Source: CAYVWB01 sp964455395 (GTDB lineage: Bacteria; Desulfobacterota; Desulfovibrionia; Desulfovibrionales; Desulfovibrionaceae). Taken from it: a stretch of DNA of 30,213 bases. Each line of letters begins with the position of its first letter. The stretch's first letter is position 1. A model generated the notes under the pieces. The model searched no databases, had not been told where the DNA came from, and worked only from the letters and a program-made list of their open reading frames with translations. The position numbers and the translations under genes were made by a program. Below are positions 7,796 through 15,331 of this stretch, in pieces. The DNA lies in assembly GCA_964455395.1 (NCBI GenBank), contig CAYVWB010000055.1:1-30213 (forward strand), given 5' to 3'.

Positions 7796-8374
7796 ATGGA
7801 TCATCAACAGTACAGGGTCCTGCCCGGCCCTGAAGGTTTCTTGCCCCCAGCCGCCGCTTCGAAGGGCGTCGAGCTGCCCGAGCCGGGCGAGGCGTTGGTC
7901 GAGGGGGAACGGGTGCCCGTCGCCCGCGGCATGGAAGAAGCGGCGATGCGGCTGATTCGTGCGAAAAACCCCACATTTTTCCCCGGCCCGCTCATTTTGT
8001 GGGACTGGAAGCCGGGCGTGGCCGAAAAGGCTGAGGCGTTGGTGGAGTTGGCCGAGGCCGTGGGCGCGAAGATTATCCCCATGCCGGACTACCGACCGAA
8101 GTACCCCATGATCGACCCTGCCGTGGAGGTCAACCCGAACCACCCCAACCTCACCATCTGGCACAACAAGATCGACGTGTGCGTCTTCATCGGCGTCCAC
8201 TGCCACTACGCCAACGTCGCGTTGAAGATCATCCGCGGCGGCGCCAGCTGTTCCACCATCGCCCTCTGCGCGGAAGCCGGCCACGAAGACGCCGTGATCT
8301 CTTTGCGGGATATCGGTCTGGCGGAAGTGAAAGCGTTGACAGAAGTCGTCCGGCGATTGAAGGCGGAGGGGTAG
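7796..8374 (+). CDS. CdhB-like protein (ACS epsilon / CO dehydrogenase beta family)
   Basis: A soluble 192-aa protein. The segment AAMRLIRAKNPTFFPGPL, a helical stretch, then VCVFIGVHCHYANVALKII and a late EDAVISLRD resemble the epsilon subunit of acetyl-CoA decarbonylase/synthase (also called CO dehydrogenase beta, CdhB). That family has a nucleotide-binding DHS-like fold of uncertain function. No catalytic CO dehydrogenase or acetyl-CoA synthase subunit is in the window. It is instead the first gene of a 2-oxoacid:ferredoxin oxidoreductase operon, three bases ahead of alpha, so it is probably an accessory or extra subunit of that enzyme. The start follows TTGGAGG. The family call is by eye and only moderate; the operon position is firm. 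Confidence 0.6.
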   Translation: MDHQQYRVLPGPEGFLPPAAASKGVELPEPGEALVEGERVPVARGMEEAAMRLIRAKNPTFFPGPLILWDWKPGVAEKAEALVELAEAVGAKIIPMPDYRPKYPMIDPAVEVNPNHPNLTIWHNKIDVCVFIGVHCHYANVALKIIRGGASCSTIALCAEAGHEDAVISLRDIGLAEVKALTEVVRRLKAEG

Positions 8375-8377
8375 GCC

Positions 8378-9517
8378 ATGGAACAGCACGTGAACGATCC
8401 CGAATACATCTTTTTCGAGGCCGAGAAGAAGAAGCGGTTCATGAGCGGCAGCGAAGCCGTGCGGGAGGCCATCCGCAAGGCCAACGTGGACATGGCCATC
8501 TCCTACCCGATAACCCCGCAGTCCGAGAGCATGCACCTGGTGGGCGACTTGTACGCGGAAGGGTTCGTCAAGGAGTACTACCGCGGCGAGAACGAGTTCG
8601 CGGTCATGTCCTCTGTGGCGGGGGCCGCCATGGCCGGGGTGCGGGTCTTCACCGCCACGGGCGGTCCCGGCACCATGCGGGCGTTCGAGGTGTTCCCCGT
8701 GTGGGCTGGCTCGCGGCTGCCCATCGTCTGCGGGTTCATGACCCGGGGCATCAACAGCCCGCTGACCATCCAGCCGGACACCATCGAGATGGCCTTCCTG
8801 CTGGAGACGGGCATGCTCATGCTGCACGCGGAGACCGCGCAAGATCTTCATGACATGCTGCTGAAAGCCTTCGTCATTGCGGAGAGCCCGGACGTGCATC
8901 TGCCCGTGGGCGTATTCGCCGACGGCTTCTTCGTCACGCACACGCGGGAGATTCTCCACATTCCGGATGCGGACGCCAAGCTACCCCCGTACGATCCCTA
9001 CAGCGCTCCCGTGCCGACCATGGACATGGAGAGCGTCCCCGTGCGCCAGATGCGCGACCCCTTCGTGATGAAGAGCAACTTCATCAGCTATGCGGCGCAC
9101 GCTTCCTGGCAGCAGGAGGTGGGCGCAGCACAGGAGCGCTCCAGAAAGCATGTGGCGCGCTACCTGGACGGCCTGGTGGAGGCCGAGCACGAGGACGCCG
9201 AGGTGCTGCTCATCACCTCCGGCACCGCCGTGAGCCAGAGCCGGGAGGCGATGGCCATCGCCCGGCGGGAGGGGTGTTCCGTCGGCCTCGTCAAGATCAA
9301 GTCCATCCGTCCCTTCCCCACGGAGGAAATCCGGGCTTTGGCGAAGAACGCCAAGGCTGTCATCGTGCCGGAGTTCAACAGGGTGGGGTGGCTGGCCAAG
9401 GAGATCATGGCGACAGTGGACGCGCCGAGAAAGGTGGTGGGCGCCCCCAGAGTGTACGGCGGCATGACCATGCCGGCCCACCTCATCGTGGACGAAATCA
9501 GGAGGGTTTCGCAATGA
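8378..9517 (+). CDS. 2-oxoacid:ferredoxin oxidoreductase, alpha subunit (copy 1)
   Basis: The alpha subunit (379 aa) carries the pyrimidine-binding domain (FMSGSEAVREA, SYPITPQSESMHLVGDL, GENEFAVM, TATGGPGTMRAFEVFPVWAG). A transketolase-C-terminal-like domain follows at residues ~265-375 (VLLITSGTAVSQSREAM, GLVKIKSIRPFP, VPEFNRVGWLAKEI). With beta it binds thiamine diphosphate and oxidatively decarboxylates a 2-oxoacid to an acyl-CoA, reducing ferredoxin. The YPITPQSE sequence differs from the better-known pyruvate and 2-oxoglutarate enzymes as I recall them, so the substrate is not assigned. Pyruvate, 2-oxoglutarate, an aryl 2-oxoacid or oxalate are possible. It overlaps beta by ATGA. A close paralogue starts at 11426. 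Confidence 0.88.
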   Translation: MEQHVNDPEYIFFEAEKKKRFMSGSEAVREAIRKANVDMAISYPITPQSESMHLVGDLYAEGFVKEYYRGENEFAVMSSVAGAAMAGVRVFTATGGPGTMRAFEVFPVWAGSRLPIVCGFMTRGINSPLTIQPDTIEMAFLLETGMLMLHAETAQDLHDMLLKAFVIAESPDVHLPVGVFADGFFVTHTREILHIPDADAKLPPYDPYSAPVPTMDMESVPVRQMRDPFVMKSNFISYAAHASWQQEVGAAQERSRKHVARYLDGLVEAEHEDAEVLLITSGTAVSQSREAMAIARREGCSVGLVKIKSIRPFPTEEIRALAKNAKAVIVPEFNRVGWLAKEIMATVDAPRKVVGAPRVYGGMTMPAHLIVDEIRRVSQ

Positions 9518-10371
9518 GCAGCTCCAACATTCGCATCGCTCCGGCGTTCGAGTCCATCCTCCCCGAGGAGTACAAGGCCCTTGCGGAGCACGGGCCCTAC
9601 GGCAAGGGCTACGGCGTCAAGGATCTCGGGAGCTTCAAGGAGCTCGTGGAGTCCCATCCGCTCTGCGCCGGGTGTGGCCTGGCGCTCTCGCTGCGGCTGG
9701 TGCTGGCTTCTCTGCCCAGCCCGGAAGACACGGTGGTGGTCGGCTCCACCGGGTGCAGCGCCTTGGTCTTTCCGCAAGTGGGTCTGCACAACGTGCACTC
9801 CCTGTTCGGCAACCAGAACGCCGTGGCCTCGGGGCTCAAGCGCGCGCTGGCCCTCCGTTTTCCGGACAAGGTGAAGGACGTGGTGGTCATCGCCGGGGAC
9901 GGCGCCACAGCGGACATCGGGCTGGACATGGTGATGCAATCCTGGTTCCGTCGCGAGAACATCACGACCATCATGCTCGACAACGAAGCCTACGCCAACA
10001 CCGGCGGCCAGGAAAGCGGCATGAGCACAGAAGGCGCTGTGCTGAACATGGCGCCCAAAGGCAAGAACTTCCCCAAGGCGAGCATGCCGGAGGTGGCTCA
10101 AGCCGCTGGCTGCGTCTATGTGGCGACCACCTCGCCAGCACGGCCCACCCGGCTGGGCAAGGCGGTGCGGCAAGCCATCCTGCTCGCTCGTGACGTGGGC
10201 CCCACCTACGTGCAGTTGCTGAGTCCTTGCCCCACGAACTTCAAGAAGAAGCCATCGGACACCGTCTATTCCGTCAAAGTGCGGGAAAAAGACAAGAGTT
10301 TCGAGAATTTCGAATACATCTCCCAGGAAGCGAAGCGCTACTTGCGGAGCCTCGAGGAGGGCAAGCAGTAA
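9514..10371 (+). CDS. 2-oxoacid:ferredoxin oxidoreductase, beta subunit (copy 1)
   Basis: The thiamine-diphosphate-binding subunit, 285 aa. The TPP motif is GDGATADIGLDM followed by DNEAYANTGGQESGM. The conserved cysteines that hold the proximal [4Fe-4S] cluster in this family are visible: Cys51 and Cys54 (LCAGCG), Cys81 (STGCS) and a late Cys in SPCPTNF. The start ATG overlaps the alpha stop (ATGA) and its stop overlaps the gamma start (TAATG), so the subunits are translationally coupled. GGAGGG precedes the start by eight bases. The overall architecture fits the four-subunit archaeal/anaerobe type rather than the single-chain PFOR. Confidence 0.9.
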   Translation: MSSSNIRIAPAFESILPEEYKALAEHGPYGKGYGVKDLGSFKELVESHPLCAGCGLALSLRLVLASLPSPEDTVVVGSTGCSALVFPQVGLHNVHSLFGNQNAVASGLKRALALRFPDKVKDVVVIAGDGATADIGLDMVMQSWFRRENITTIMLDNEAYANTGGQESGMSTEGAVLNMAPKGKNFPKASMPEVAQAAGCVYVATTSPARPTRLGKAVRQAILLARDVGPTYVQLLSPCPTNFKKKPSDTVYSVKVREKDKSFENFEYISQEAKRYLRSLEEGKQ

Positions 10372-11039
10372 TGGACGAGAAAATTGCCATCCGCATGTCC
10401 GGGTTGGGCGGCCAAGGCGTTGTGACTGCAGCGCACATCCTCGGGTCCGCAGCCTACCACGACGACCTGCAAGTCACTGTCAATCCGTTCTTCGGCGCGG
10501 AAAAGCGGCTCGCGCCCGCCGAGAGCTACGTACGCATTTCAAAAGAGCCCATCTACGAACGCGGGGAGGTGCTCTACCCCAACATCATCATGATCTTCCA
10601 CCCCCACGTCATCACCATGGGCAAGAGCTACACCATGCCCTTCTTCGACGGCCTTGTGGAGAGCGGAACGATCATCATCAACTCCGCGGTGGAGCTGCCC
10701 ATGTCGCCGGAGGATCAGGAGAGCTTGGCCGCCATGAAGGCGCAGGTCCACTACATCCCGGCTTCCGAAGTCGCCATGGAGATCAGCGGCACGCACCTGT
10801 CCACCAACATCGCCATGCTCGGCGCTCTCTACGCCATTCGGAACATCCCTTCGTTGGAAGCCTTGGAGACCGCGATGATGGACCGCTTCGGCGGCGGGAA
10901 GTTCGTGGCTTCCGGCACCACCGCAGCCCTGGATGACGCGGTGAAGGAAAAATTCAAGAAAGTCAGCCAGATGATCGAGAAGAACATGGAGGTCATCCAC
11001 AAGGCTGGGGAATCGATCTTCCAACACGAGCTCGCCTGA
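10371..11039 (+). CDS. 2-oxoacid:ferredoxin oxidoreductase, gamma subunit
   Basis: A 222-aa subunit with the family N-terminal motif MSGLGGQGVVTAAHILG and the PFFGAEKR segment, where CoA-binding enzymes of the POR family carry their gamma domain. The gamma subunit closes the active site and takes part in CoA handling. It is a little longer than the ~180-200 aa usual for stand-alone gamma; the extra is a C-terminal helix (residues ~190-222). It is the only gamma subunit in the window, although two alpha-beta pairs are present. The start overlaps the beta stop by one base. Confidence 0.87.
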   Translation: MDEKIAIRMSGLGGQGVVTAAHILGSAAYHDDLQVTVNPFFGAEKRLAPAESYVRISKEPIYERGEVLYPNIIMIFHPHVITMGKSYTMPFFDGLVESGTIIINSAVELPMSPEDQESLAAMKAQVHYIPASEVAMEISGTHLSTNIAMLGALYAIRNIPSLEALETAMMDRFGGGKFVASGTTAALDDAVKEKFKKVSQMIEKNMEVIHKAGESIFQHELA

Positions 11040-11051
11040 GGGAGAGGAATC

Positions 11052-11258
11052 ATGTACTATGCCGCCACCGTGGATTCCGAAAAGTGCTCGGGATGCAAGC
11101 TGTGCATCTACGGGTGCCCTGACCCCAACGTCATCGCCTACTGCAAGGAAAGCAAACAAGTCTGCGTCGACAAGAAACGCTGCAAAGGCTGCGGCGTCTG
11201 CATCACCGTCTGCGCCAAGGACGCGCTCAGCGTCCAACAGGTGAAGCTGAACGACTGA
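11052..11258 (+). CDS. 2-oxoacid:ferredoxin oxidoreductase, delta subunit (2[4Fe-4S] ferredoxin)
   Basis: A 68-aa dicluster ferredoxin. Cluster motifs are Cys12-x2-Cys15-x2-Cys18-x3-Cys22-Pro and Cys44-x2-Cys47-x2-Cys50-x3-Cys54. Two further cysteines, Cys31 and Cys38, lie in the linker and are not needed for the two canonical clusters. As delta subunit it would pass electrons from the beta-subunit cluster to free ferredoxin. It follows gamma by 12 bases with GAGGGAGAGGAATC before the ATG, and a strong terminator follows, so it is the last gene of the operon. Confidence 0.92.
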   Translation: MYYAATVDSEKCSGCKLCIYGCPDPNVIAYCKESKQVCVDKKRCKGCGVCITVCAKDALSVQQVKLND

Positions 11259-11287
11259 CCCGGAGATATCCGGCGAACATCGGATGC

Positions 11288-11339
11288 GGGAGCCTGCGCA
11301 CGAACGGAACGCCCCGCTCGCGCGAGGCTCCCTCTTTTT
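11288..11339 (+). terminator. Rho-independent terminator after the ferredoxin gene
   Basis: GGGAGCCT-GCGC (11288-11299) pairs with GCGC-G-AGGCTCCC (to 11332), a 12-bp stem with one bulge and a ~20-base loop, followed by TCTTTTT. It separates the first oxidoreductase operon from the second alpha-beta pair. Confidence 0.85.
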
Positions 11340-11425
11340 CGGGCGGCCTTCCCGTGGCGAGCGGGGCGCTGCGCCATGCGGGTCGGCTCGGACGATGGAC
11401 AAACGGCAAGGAGTAAGCATCCGCA

Positions 11426-12601
11426 ATGAATGAACAGAAAACGCACCTGCCCCATGCAGCGTCCACCGGGTTTGCCCTGGGAGACGCGCCCAGAACGCCG
11501 CGCTTCATTACAGGCAGCGAAGCCGTGAGCGAAGCCGTGAAGCGGGCCAATATCGACATGGCCATCGCCTACCCCATCACCCCGCAGTCCGAGAGCATGC
11601 ATCTCGTCGGCGGGCTGTACGAGCAAGGGTACGTCAAACACTTCTACCGCGCGGAGAACGAATTCGCCGTCATGGCCGCCGTGCACGGCGCCTCCCTTGG
11701 CGGGGGGCGGGTCTTCACCGCCACCAGCGGTCCCGGCACCCTGCGCGCCATGGAGATGTTCCCGGTCTGGGCCGGAGCGCGTCAGCCCATCGTCTGCGCG
11801 TTCATGTGCCGGGGCGTTTCGCTGCCGCCCTCCATCCAGCCGGAGAACATCGAGATGGGCATGCTGCTGGACACCGGCATGCTCATGCTGCACGCCGAGC
11901 ACGGACAGGATTTTTTCGACATGATCCTGAATGCTTACCTTGTCGCGGAAGAGCCGGACGTGCACTTGCCGGTGGGCGTCTTCGCGGACGGCTTCTTTGT
12001 CACCCACACCCGGGACGCTGTCCAGTTGACCCCGGAGGACATGACGCTGCCGCCGTACGACCCGGCTTTGGCTCCTGTCCCGGCTTTCGACATGGAGACC
12101 CCGCCCATGCGCATTACCCGCGACCCGCTGCTGAACAAGAGCAACTTCATCAGCGGAGCCGCCAACGCCAGCTGGCACCAGGAAGTGCTCGCTGCAGCGG
12201 AGCGCGCCCGACGACACCTGCGCCGCAGGCTCGGGGGGTTGCTGGAGGTTGAAAACCCGCAAGCCAAAGCGCTGATCGTCGCGTCGGGCACCGCCGTCTC
12301 CCAAGGCCGGGAAGCGCTGCGGCTGCTGCGCGACGAAGGCGTCGACGCCGGCCTCGTCAAGATCAAGTCCATCCGGCCTTTTCCGGAGCAAGAGCTCATC
12401 GAAGCCACTGACGCAGCCGAGCACATCATCGTCCCGGAGTTCAACGCCAACGGTTGGCTCGGACGGGAGGTGAAAGCCGCGCTCGATCGCAACCGCCGGG
12501 TGGTGAGCGGACCGCGCATCTTCGGCGGCATGACCATGCCTCCCGGCTTGATCGTGGACGCCGTGAAAGAGGCCATGCACCGCAACAGCAAGGGAGCCTA
12601 G
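11426..12601 (+). CDS. 2-oxoacid:ferredoxin oxidoreductase, alpha subunit (copy 2)
   Basis: A paralogue (391 aa) of the alpha subunit at 8378. Over the first conserved 57 residues (FITGSEAVSEA... to ENEFAVM) 42 are identical to copy 1 by hand count, and the PITPQSESMHLVG core is unchanged. The transketolase-C-like domain (ALIVASGTAVSQGREAL, GLVKIKSIRPFP) is also kept. Differences cluster at positions such as GASLGGGRVF and CRGVSLPPSIQP, next to the pyrimidine-binding site, which would suit a different 2-oxoacid. AAGGAG lies 12 bases before the ATG, a rather long spacing. It is separated from the first operon by a terminator. Confidence 0.88.
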   Translation: MNEQKTHLPHAASTGFALGDAPRTPRFITGSEAVSEAVKRANIDMAIAYPITPQSESMHLVGGLYEQGYVKHFYRAENEFAVMAAVHGASLGGGRVFTATSGPGTLRAMEMFPVWAGARQPIVCAFMCRGVSLPPSIQPENIEMGMLLDTGMLMLHAEHGQDFFDMILNAYLVAEEPDVHLPVGVFADGFFVTHTRDAVQLTPEDMTLPPYDPALAPVPAFDMETPPMRITRDPLLNKSNFISGAANASWHQEVLAAAERARRHLRRRLGGLLEVENPQAKALIVASGTAVSQGREALRLLRDEGVDAGLVKIKSIRPFPEQELIEATDAAEHIIVPEFNANGWLGREVKAALDRNRRVVSGPRIFGGMTMPPGLIVDAVKEAMHRNSKGA

Positions 12602-12602
12602 C

Positions 12603-13451
12603 ATGTCGAAAGCGATCATCACCCCCGTGGACGCCCTGCGGGACCTGCTGCCGACGCAGTATCAAGAGCTTGTGGAACACGGCCCCCACGGCCGCGACCT
12701 TGGCGTGGAGGACCTGGGGACGTTCAAGGAAGTGATCGAAGAACACCCGCACTGCGCCGGCTGCGGCGTCTCCCTGGGGGTGCGGCTCACCACGGCGGCG
12801 CTGCCTGCGCCGGAGGACACCATCGTGGTGGGGACGCCGGGGTGCTCCTTCTTCGCCCTCTCGCAAGCCGCGCTCAATTACTCGAACACGGCGTTCGGCA
12901 ACCAGAACGCCGTGGCTTCCGGCTTGAAGCGCATGCTGACGTTGCGGCATCCGGGCAAGGTGAAGGACGTGGTGGTCCTCGTGGGGGACGGCGCCATCGC
13001 CGACATCGGGCTGGACATGACCCTGCACTCCTGGTTCCGCCGCGAGCGCATCACCACCATCATGGTGGACAACGAAGTCTACGGCAACACCGGCGGCCAG
13101 GAGAGCGGCATGTCTCCCGAAGGCCGCGTGCTGCCCATGGCGCCCAAAGGCAAGTCCTTTCCCAAGCTCCCCATCTTCGAGCTGGCCAAGACCTCCGGCT
13201 GCGCCTACGCCGCCAAGGTCACCGTGGCCAGCCCCAAGAAGCTGGGAGCGGCCATCCGCAAGGCCATCCTCGTGGCGCGGGAGACGGGGCCCAGCTATGT
13301 GCAGATCTACACGCCATGCCCCACGAACCTGCGGACGCCCCCTGCCGAGGTCATCCCCATGGCCCGCGAGGCCGGAAAGGGTCTCTACAAGTTCGAGGAG
13401 TTCATCAGCGAGGAAGCGGCGCAGCTGCTCCAGTCGCTGGAGGATGCGTGA
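12603..13451 (+). CDS. 2-oxoacid:ferredoxin oxidoreductase, beta subunit (copy 2)
   Basis: A paralogue (282 aa) of the beta subunit at 9514. The TPP motif GDGAIADIGLDM with DNEVYGNTGGQESGM is intact. So are the cluster cysteines in HCAGCG, TPGCSF and TPCPTNL, so the subunit should be active. It starts one base after the alpha stop, with GGGAG seven bases upstream of the ATG. No gamma or ferredoxin gene follows; the next gene is convergent psiE. The pair must either borrow gamma and delta from the first operon or use subunits encoded elsewhere. Confidence 0.9.
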   Translation: MSKAIITPVDALRDLLPTQYQELVEHGPHGRDLGVEDLGTFKEVIEEHPHCAGCGVSLGVRLTTAALPAPEDTIVVGTPGCSFFALSQAALNYSNTAFGNQNAVASGLKRMLTLRHPGKVKDVVVLVGDGAIADIGLDMTLHSWFRRERITTIMVDNEVYGNTGGQESGMSPEGRVLPMAPKGKSFPKLPIFELAKTSGCAYAAKVTVASPKKLGAAIRKAILVARETGPSYVQIYTPCPTNLRTPPAEVIPMAREAGKGLYKFEEFISEEAAQLLQSLEDA

Positions 13452-13512
13452 GATTCTGAGCGCCTGACGACGTGGCGGGGGAAGCGCCCGGCGCGCGCTG
13501 TCGGACGCCGGC

Positions 13513-13549
13513 GCCGCCCCCCCCGTGGCGTGTTCCGGGGGGTGGCGGC
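13513..13549 (+). terminator. Strong G/C hairpin after beta copy 2, no T tract
   Basis: GCCGCC and a C run pair with a G run and GGCGGC around an 11-base loop. It lies 62 bases past the stop of the second beta gene. There is no T tract, so it may stabilise the mRNA 3' end or act with Rho rather than terminate on its own. Confidence 0.4.
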
Positions 13550-13623
13550 AACGCCTCCGGCCACACCCTGTCGGGGGCGTCGCAGGACAGTCGCGCGGGG
13601 GGGGAGAACCACGCTGCGGCGCG

Positions 13624-13659
13624 GCCTTCCCTCCCCTCTGGCATGAGGGGGCGGAAGGC
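13624..13659. terminator. Hairpin between convergent beta copy 2 and psiE
   Basis: GCCTTCC pairs with GGAAGGC, and inside it CCCCTC pairs with GAGGGG around TGGCAT. It ends on the psiE stop codon and sits between two convergent genes. No T run follows on either strand, so terminator function is only plausible. Confidence 0.35.
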
Positions 13660-14153
13660 TACGACTCCTTCTTGCGCACCACGAGCCAGTAGGCAAGCCC
13701 CAGCGTGACGATGACCAGGCTGAGGGAGGCCACGTACTCCCATTCCGTCGCCTTGAAGTCGAGGATGATCACCTTCCGCGCTGCAGCCATGAGCGCCGTG
13801 GCGAGCACGAGGCGGATGTGGATGATGTCCTCCTCCAGATACATCACGATGTTGGTGAATATCTCGATGGCGATGAGCACAGCCATGAACGAGCCGAAAG
13901 TCTTCAGAATATCACTGATGTTGAGCAAAAACGTCGGCTTGGCCATCAGCTGGTTGTACAAGACCCAGACGACATCGAAGATGCCCCAGAGGATGACGAG
14001 CGTCATGAGTACGGCCAAGATCTTGACGGCGATCCGAATAACCAGGTGCAACTTCGAGATCAGGGGGTCGTCCGAACCGAGAAGGTGGCACCTCGGGTCG
14101 CGGCGCAACTCTCCTGCGGCGTTCTCTTCGGTTTTGCAGCTTCGAAAGCTCAT
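13659..14153 (-). CDS. PsiE-family inner-membrane protein
   Basis: A 164-aa protein resembling the phosphate-starvation-inducible PsiE family (PF06146), whose function is unknown. Four hydrophobic segments are visible at residues ~38-64 (IAVKILAVLMTLVILWGIFD), ~79-105, ~112-128 and ~142-158. The family-like stretch EIFTNIVMYLEEDIIHIRLVLATALMAAARKVIILDF lies in the middle. The start is set by AAGGAG five bases before the ATG. It is monocistronic and convergent with the second beta gene. No pho box was recognised in the short stretch examined upstream. Confidence 0.8.
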   Translation of the reverse strand: MSFRSCKTEENAAGELRRDPRCHLLGSDDPLISKLHLVIRIAVKILAVLMTLVILWGIFDVVWVLYNQLMAKPTFLLNISDILKTFGSFMAVLIAIEIFTNIVMYLEEDIIHIRLVLATALMAAARKVIILDFKATEWEYVASLSLVIVTLGLAYWLVVRKKES

Positions 14154-14475
14154 CGGTTCTCCTTGTGCGGCGGTTCGTCCAGCGCACTGTCCCGAGGCGT
14201 CATGGCGCCGTGCGGGCTACGGTCGCCAGACCGTCCGCCATTGTATCGGGCCCGTGCGTCGTGTCAACGGGAATGCGACGCATTGACGCCTCGGCTGCAT
14301 CAAACTGTCGCGCTGCGACGAGACGCCTTCTCCCCGGGCCGGCGCTCTGCAGGATGCGGGAGCCTTCCGTCGGAGACGTTGTTGTCCGCGCGGAGGGACA
14401 CAGCGGGTCGGGCTGCTCCGAGCCACGGCGTCAGCTAGCGCAGCAGACGGACACAGCGCGGCGGCGCGTCGAGTA
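14154..14475. other. Intergenic region upstream of psiE; no gene seen
   Basis: About 320 bases between the divergent psiE and exported-protein genes. It has no open frame with a ribosome binding site and no clear repeat. The psiE promoter should be here but no consensus pair stands out. Confidence 0.4.
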
Positions 14476-14504
14476 TTGACGCGCGCATAGTTCCGCCCCA
14501 TAAT
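14476..14504 (+). promoter_or_regulatory. Sigma-70-type promoter of the exported-protein gene
   Basis: TTGACG (14476-14481) and CATAAT (14499-14504) are separated by exactly 17 bases. Transcription would start near 14511, leaving a ~113-base leader. A small hairpin in the leader (GCCCAT 14541-14546 with ATGGGC 14556-14561) precedes the start codon. Confidence 0.6.
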
Positions 14505-14623
14505 TCGATCCCGCGGGTGCGGCTCTTGCCGAGACGCAAAGCCCATCGTTCTTCAATGGGCGACCATGTCCCGCAGCTGCCGCCATCCCTCCGAATTCAC
14601 CTTGAAAGCATGAGGAATCATTC

Positions 14624-15151
14624 ATGATGAGATTTCGTGTCACGCTGTGTCGTATCGGCCTTCTCTATGCCGCGCTGTGCGTGGGGGCCGTGGCAGGCCC
14701 CGCCGTCGCCCACGCCGGGGACAGGGTCTCCTCCGCCTGCGACTTGCTCACCACGGCGCAACTCGCCGAAATCTATGGGGTCCCCTTCGACCAAGCCGTA
14801 GAGCAACGCCGCATCGAGAAGGACGGGGTGCTCATGACCGTCTGCAACTACACCTCCAGCGACCCGGCGTATGCGATGGCGAGTCTCGGCGTCACGGTGG
14901 TCTACAACACGCACTTCAAGGACCCCGATGAATCCGCGGAGCGACACATCAAGAGCTTTCGCGAAGGCGTCGGCGACCCGAACTACGCCTTCGAGCAGGT
15001 CGAAGGCCTCGGCGGCGCCGCGGTGCTGGACAAGGCGATCAGGCAGCTGACGGTCTTCACCGAGGGCCGTATGATCATCTTCCAGGGGGATGGGGACGAT
15101 ATCTCCCAGCTGAAAGCCATGGCCCGGACGGCGCTGGAACAACACCCCTGA
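14624..15151 (+). CDS. Small exported protein of unknown function
   Basis: A 175-aa protein with a Sec signal peptide: a basic start (MMRFRVTLCR), a hydrophobic core and a likely signal peptidase I site after AHA (residue 31). The mature ~144-residue domain begins SACDLLTTAQLAEIYGVP and has only two cysteines (Cys39 and Cys74), well placed for a disulfide. The CDLLT start recalls DUF3558-like domains of exported actinobacterial proteins, but this is weak and no function is claimed. GAGGA lies seven bases before the first ATG; the second ATG (14627) is possible. It has its own promoter and is convergent with the radical SAM gene. Confidence 0.8.
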   Translation: MMRFRVTLCRIGLLYAALCVGAVAGPAVAHAGDRVSSACDLLTTAQLAEIYGVPFDQAVEQRRIEKDGVLMTVCNYTSSDPAYAMASLGVTVVYNTHFKDPDESAERHIKSFREGVGDPNYAFEQVEGLGGAAVLDKAIRQLTVFTEGRMIIFQGDGDDISQLKAMARTALEQHP

Positions 15152-15221
15152 GCGCCTGCCCCTCATCTGCAGGGAATCCCGGGCGCCGTGGTTCGCCTGC
15201 CCCCTTCCCGGACTCGCATGG

Positions 15222-15259
15222 AAAAAAGCCGCCGCCCTCCGGTGACGGAGAGCGGCGGC
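15222..15259 (-). terminator. Rho-independent terminator of the radical SAM gene
   Basis: On the minus strand, GCCGCCGC and GCGGCGGC form a long G/C stem extended by CTCC/GGAG, with a short loop and TTTTTT after it. It lies 73 bases past the radical SAM stop. It may also block leftward read-through into the exported-protein gene. Confidence 0.85.
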
Positions 15260-15331
15260 GCATGCGGCTCGGTTGAGCGCGGTGACGGAGCGCCTGACGA
15301 CCGGGATTGACCACCGGGATTGGCGACCGGG

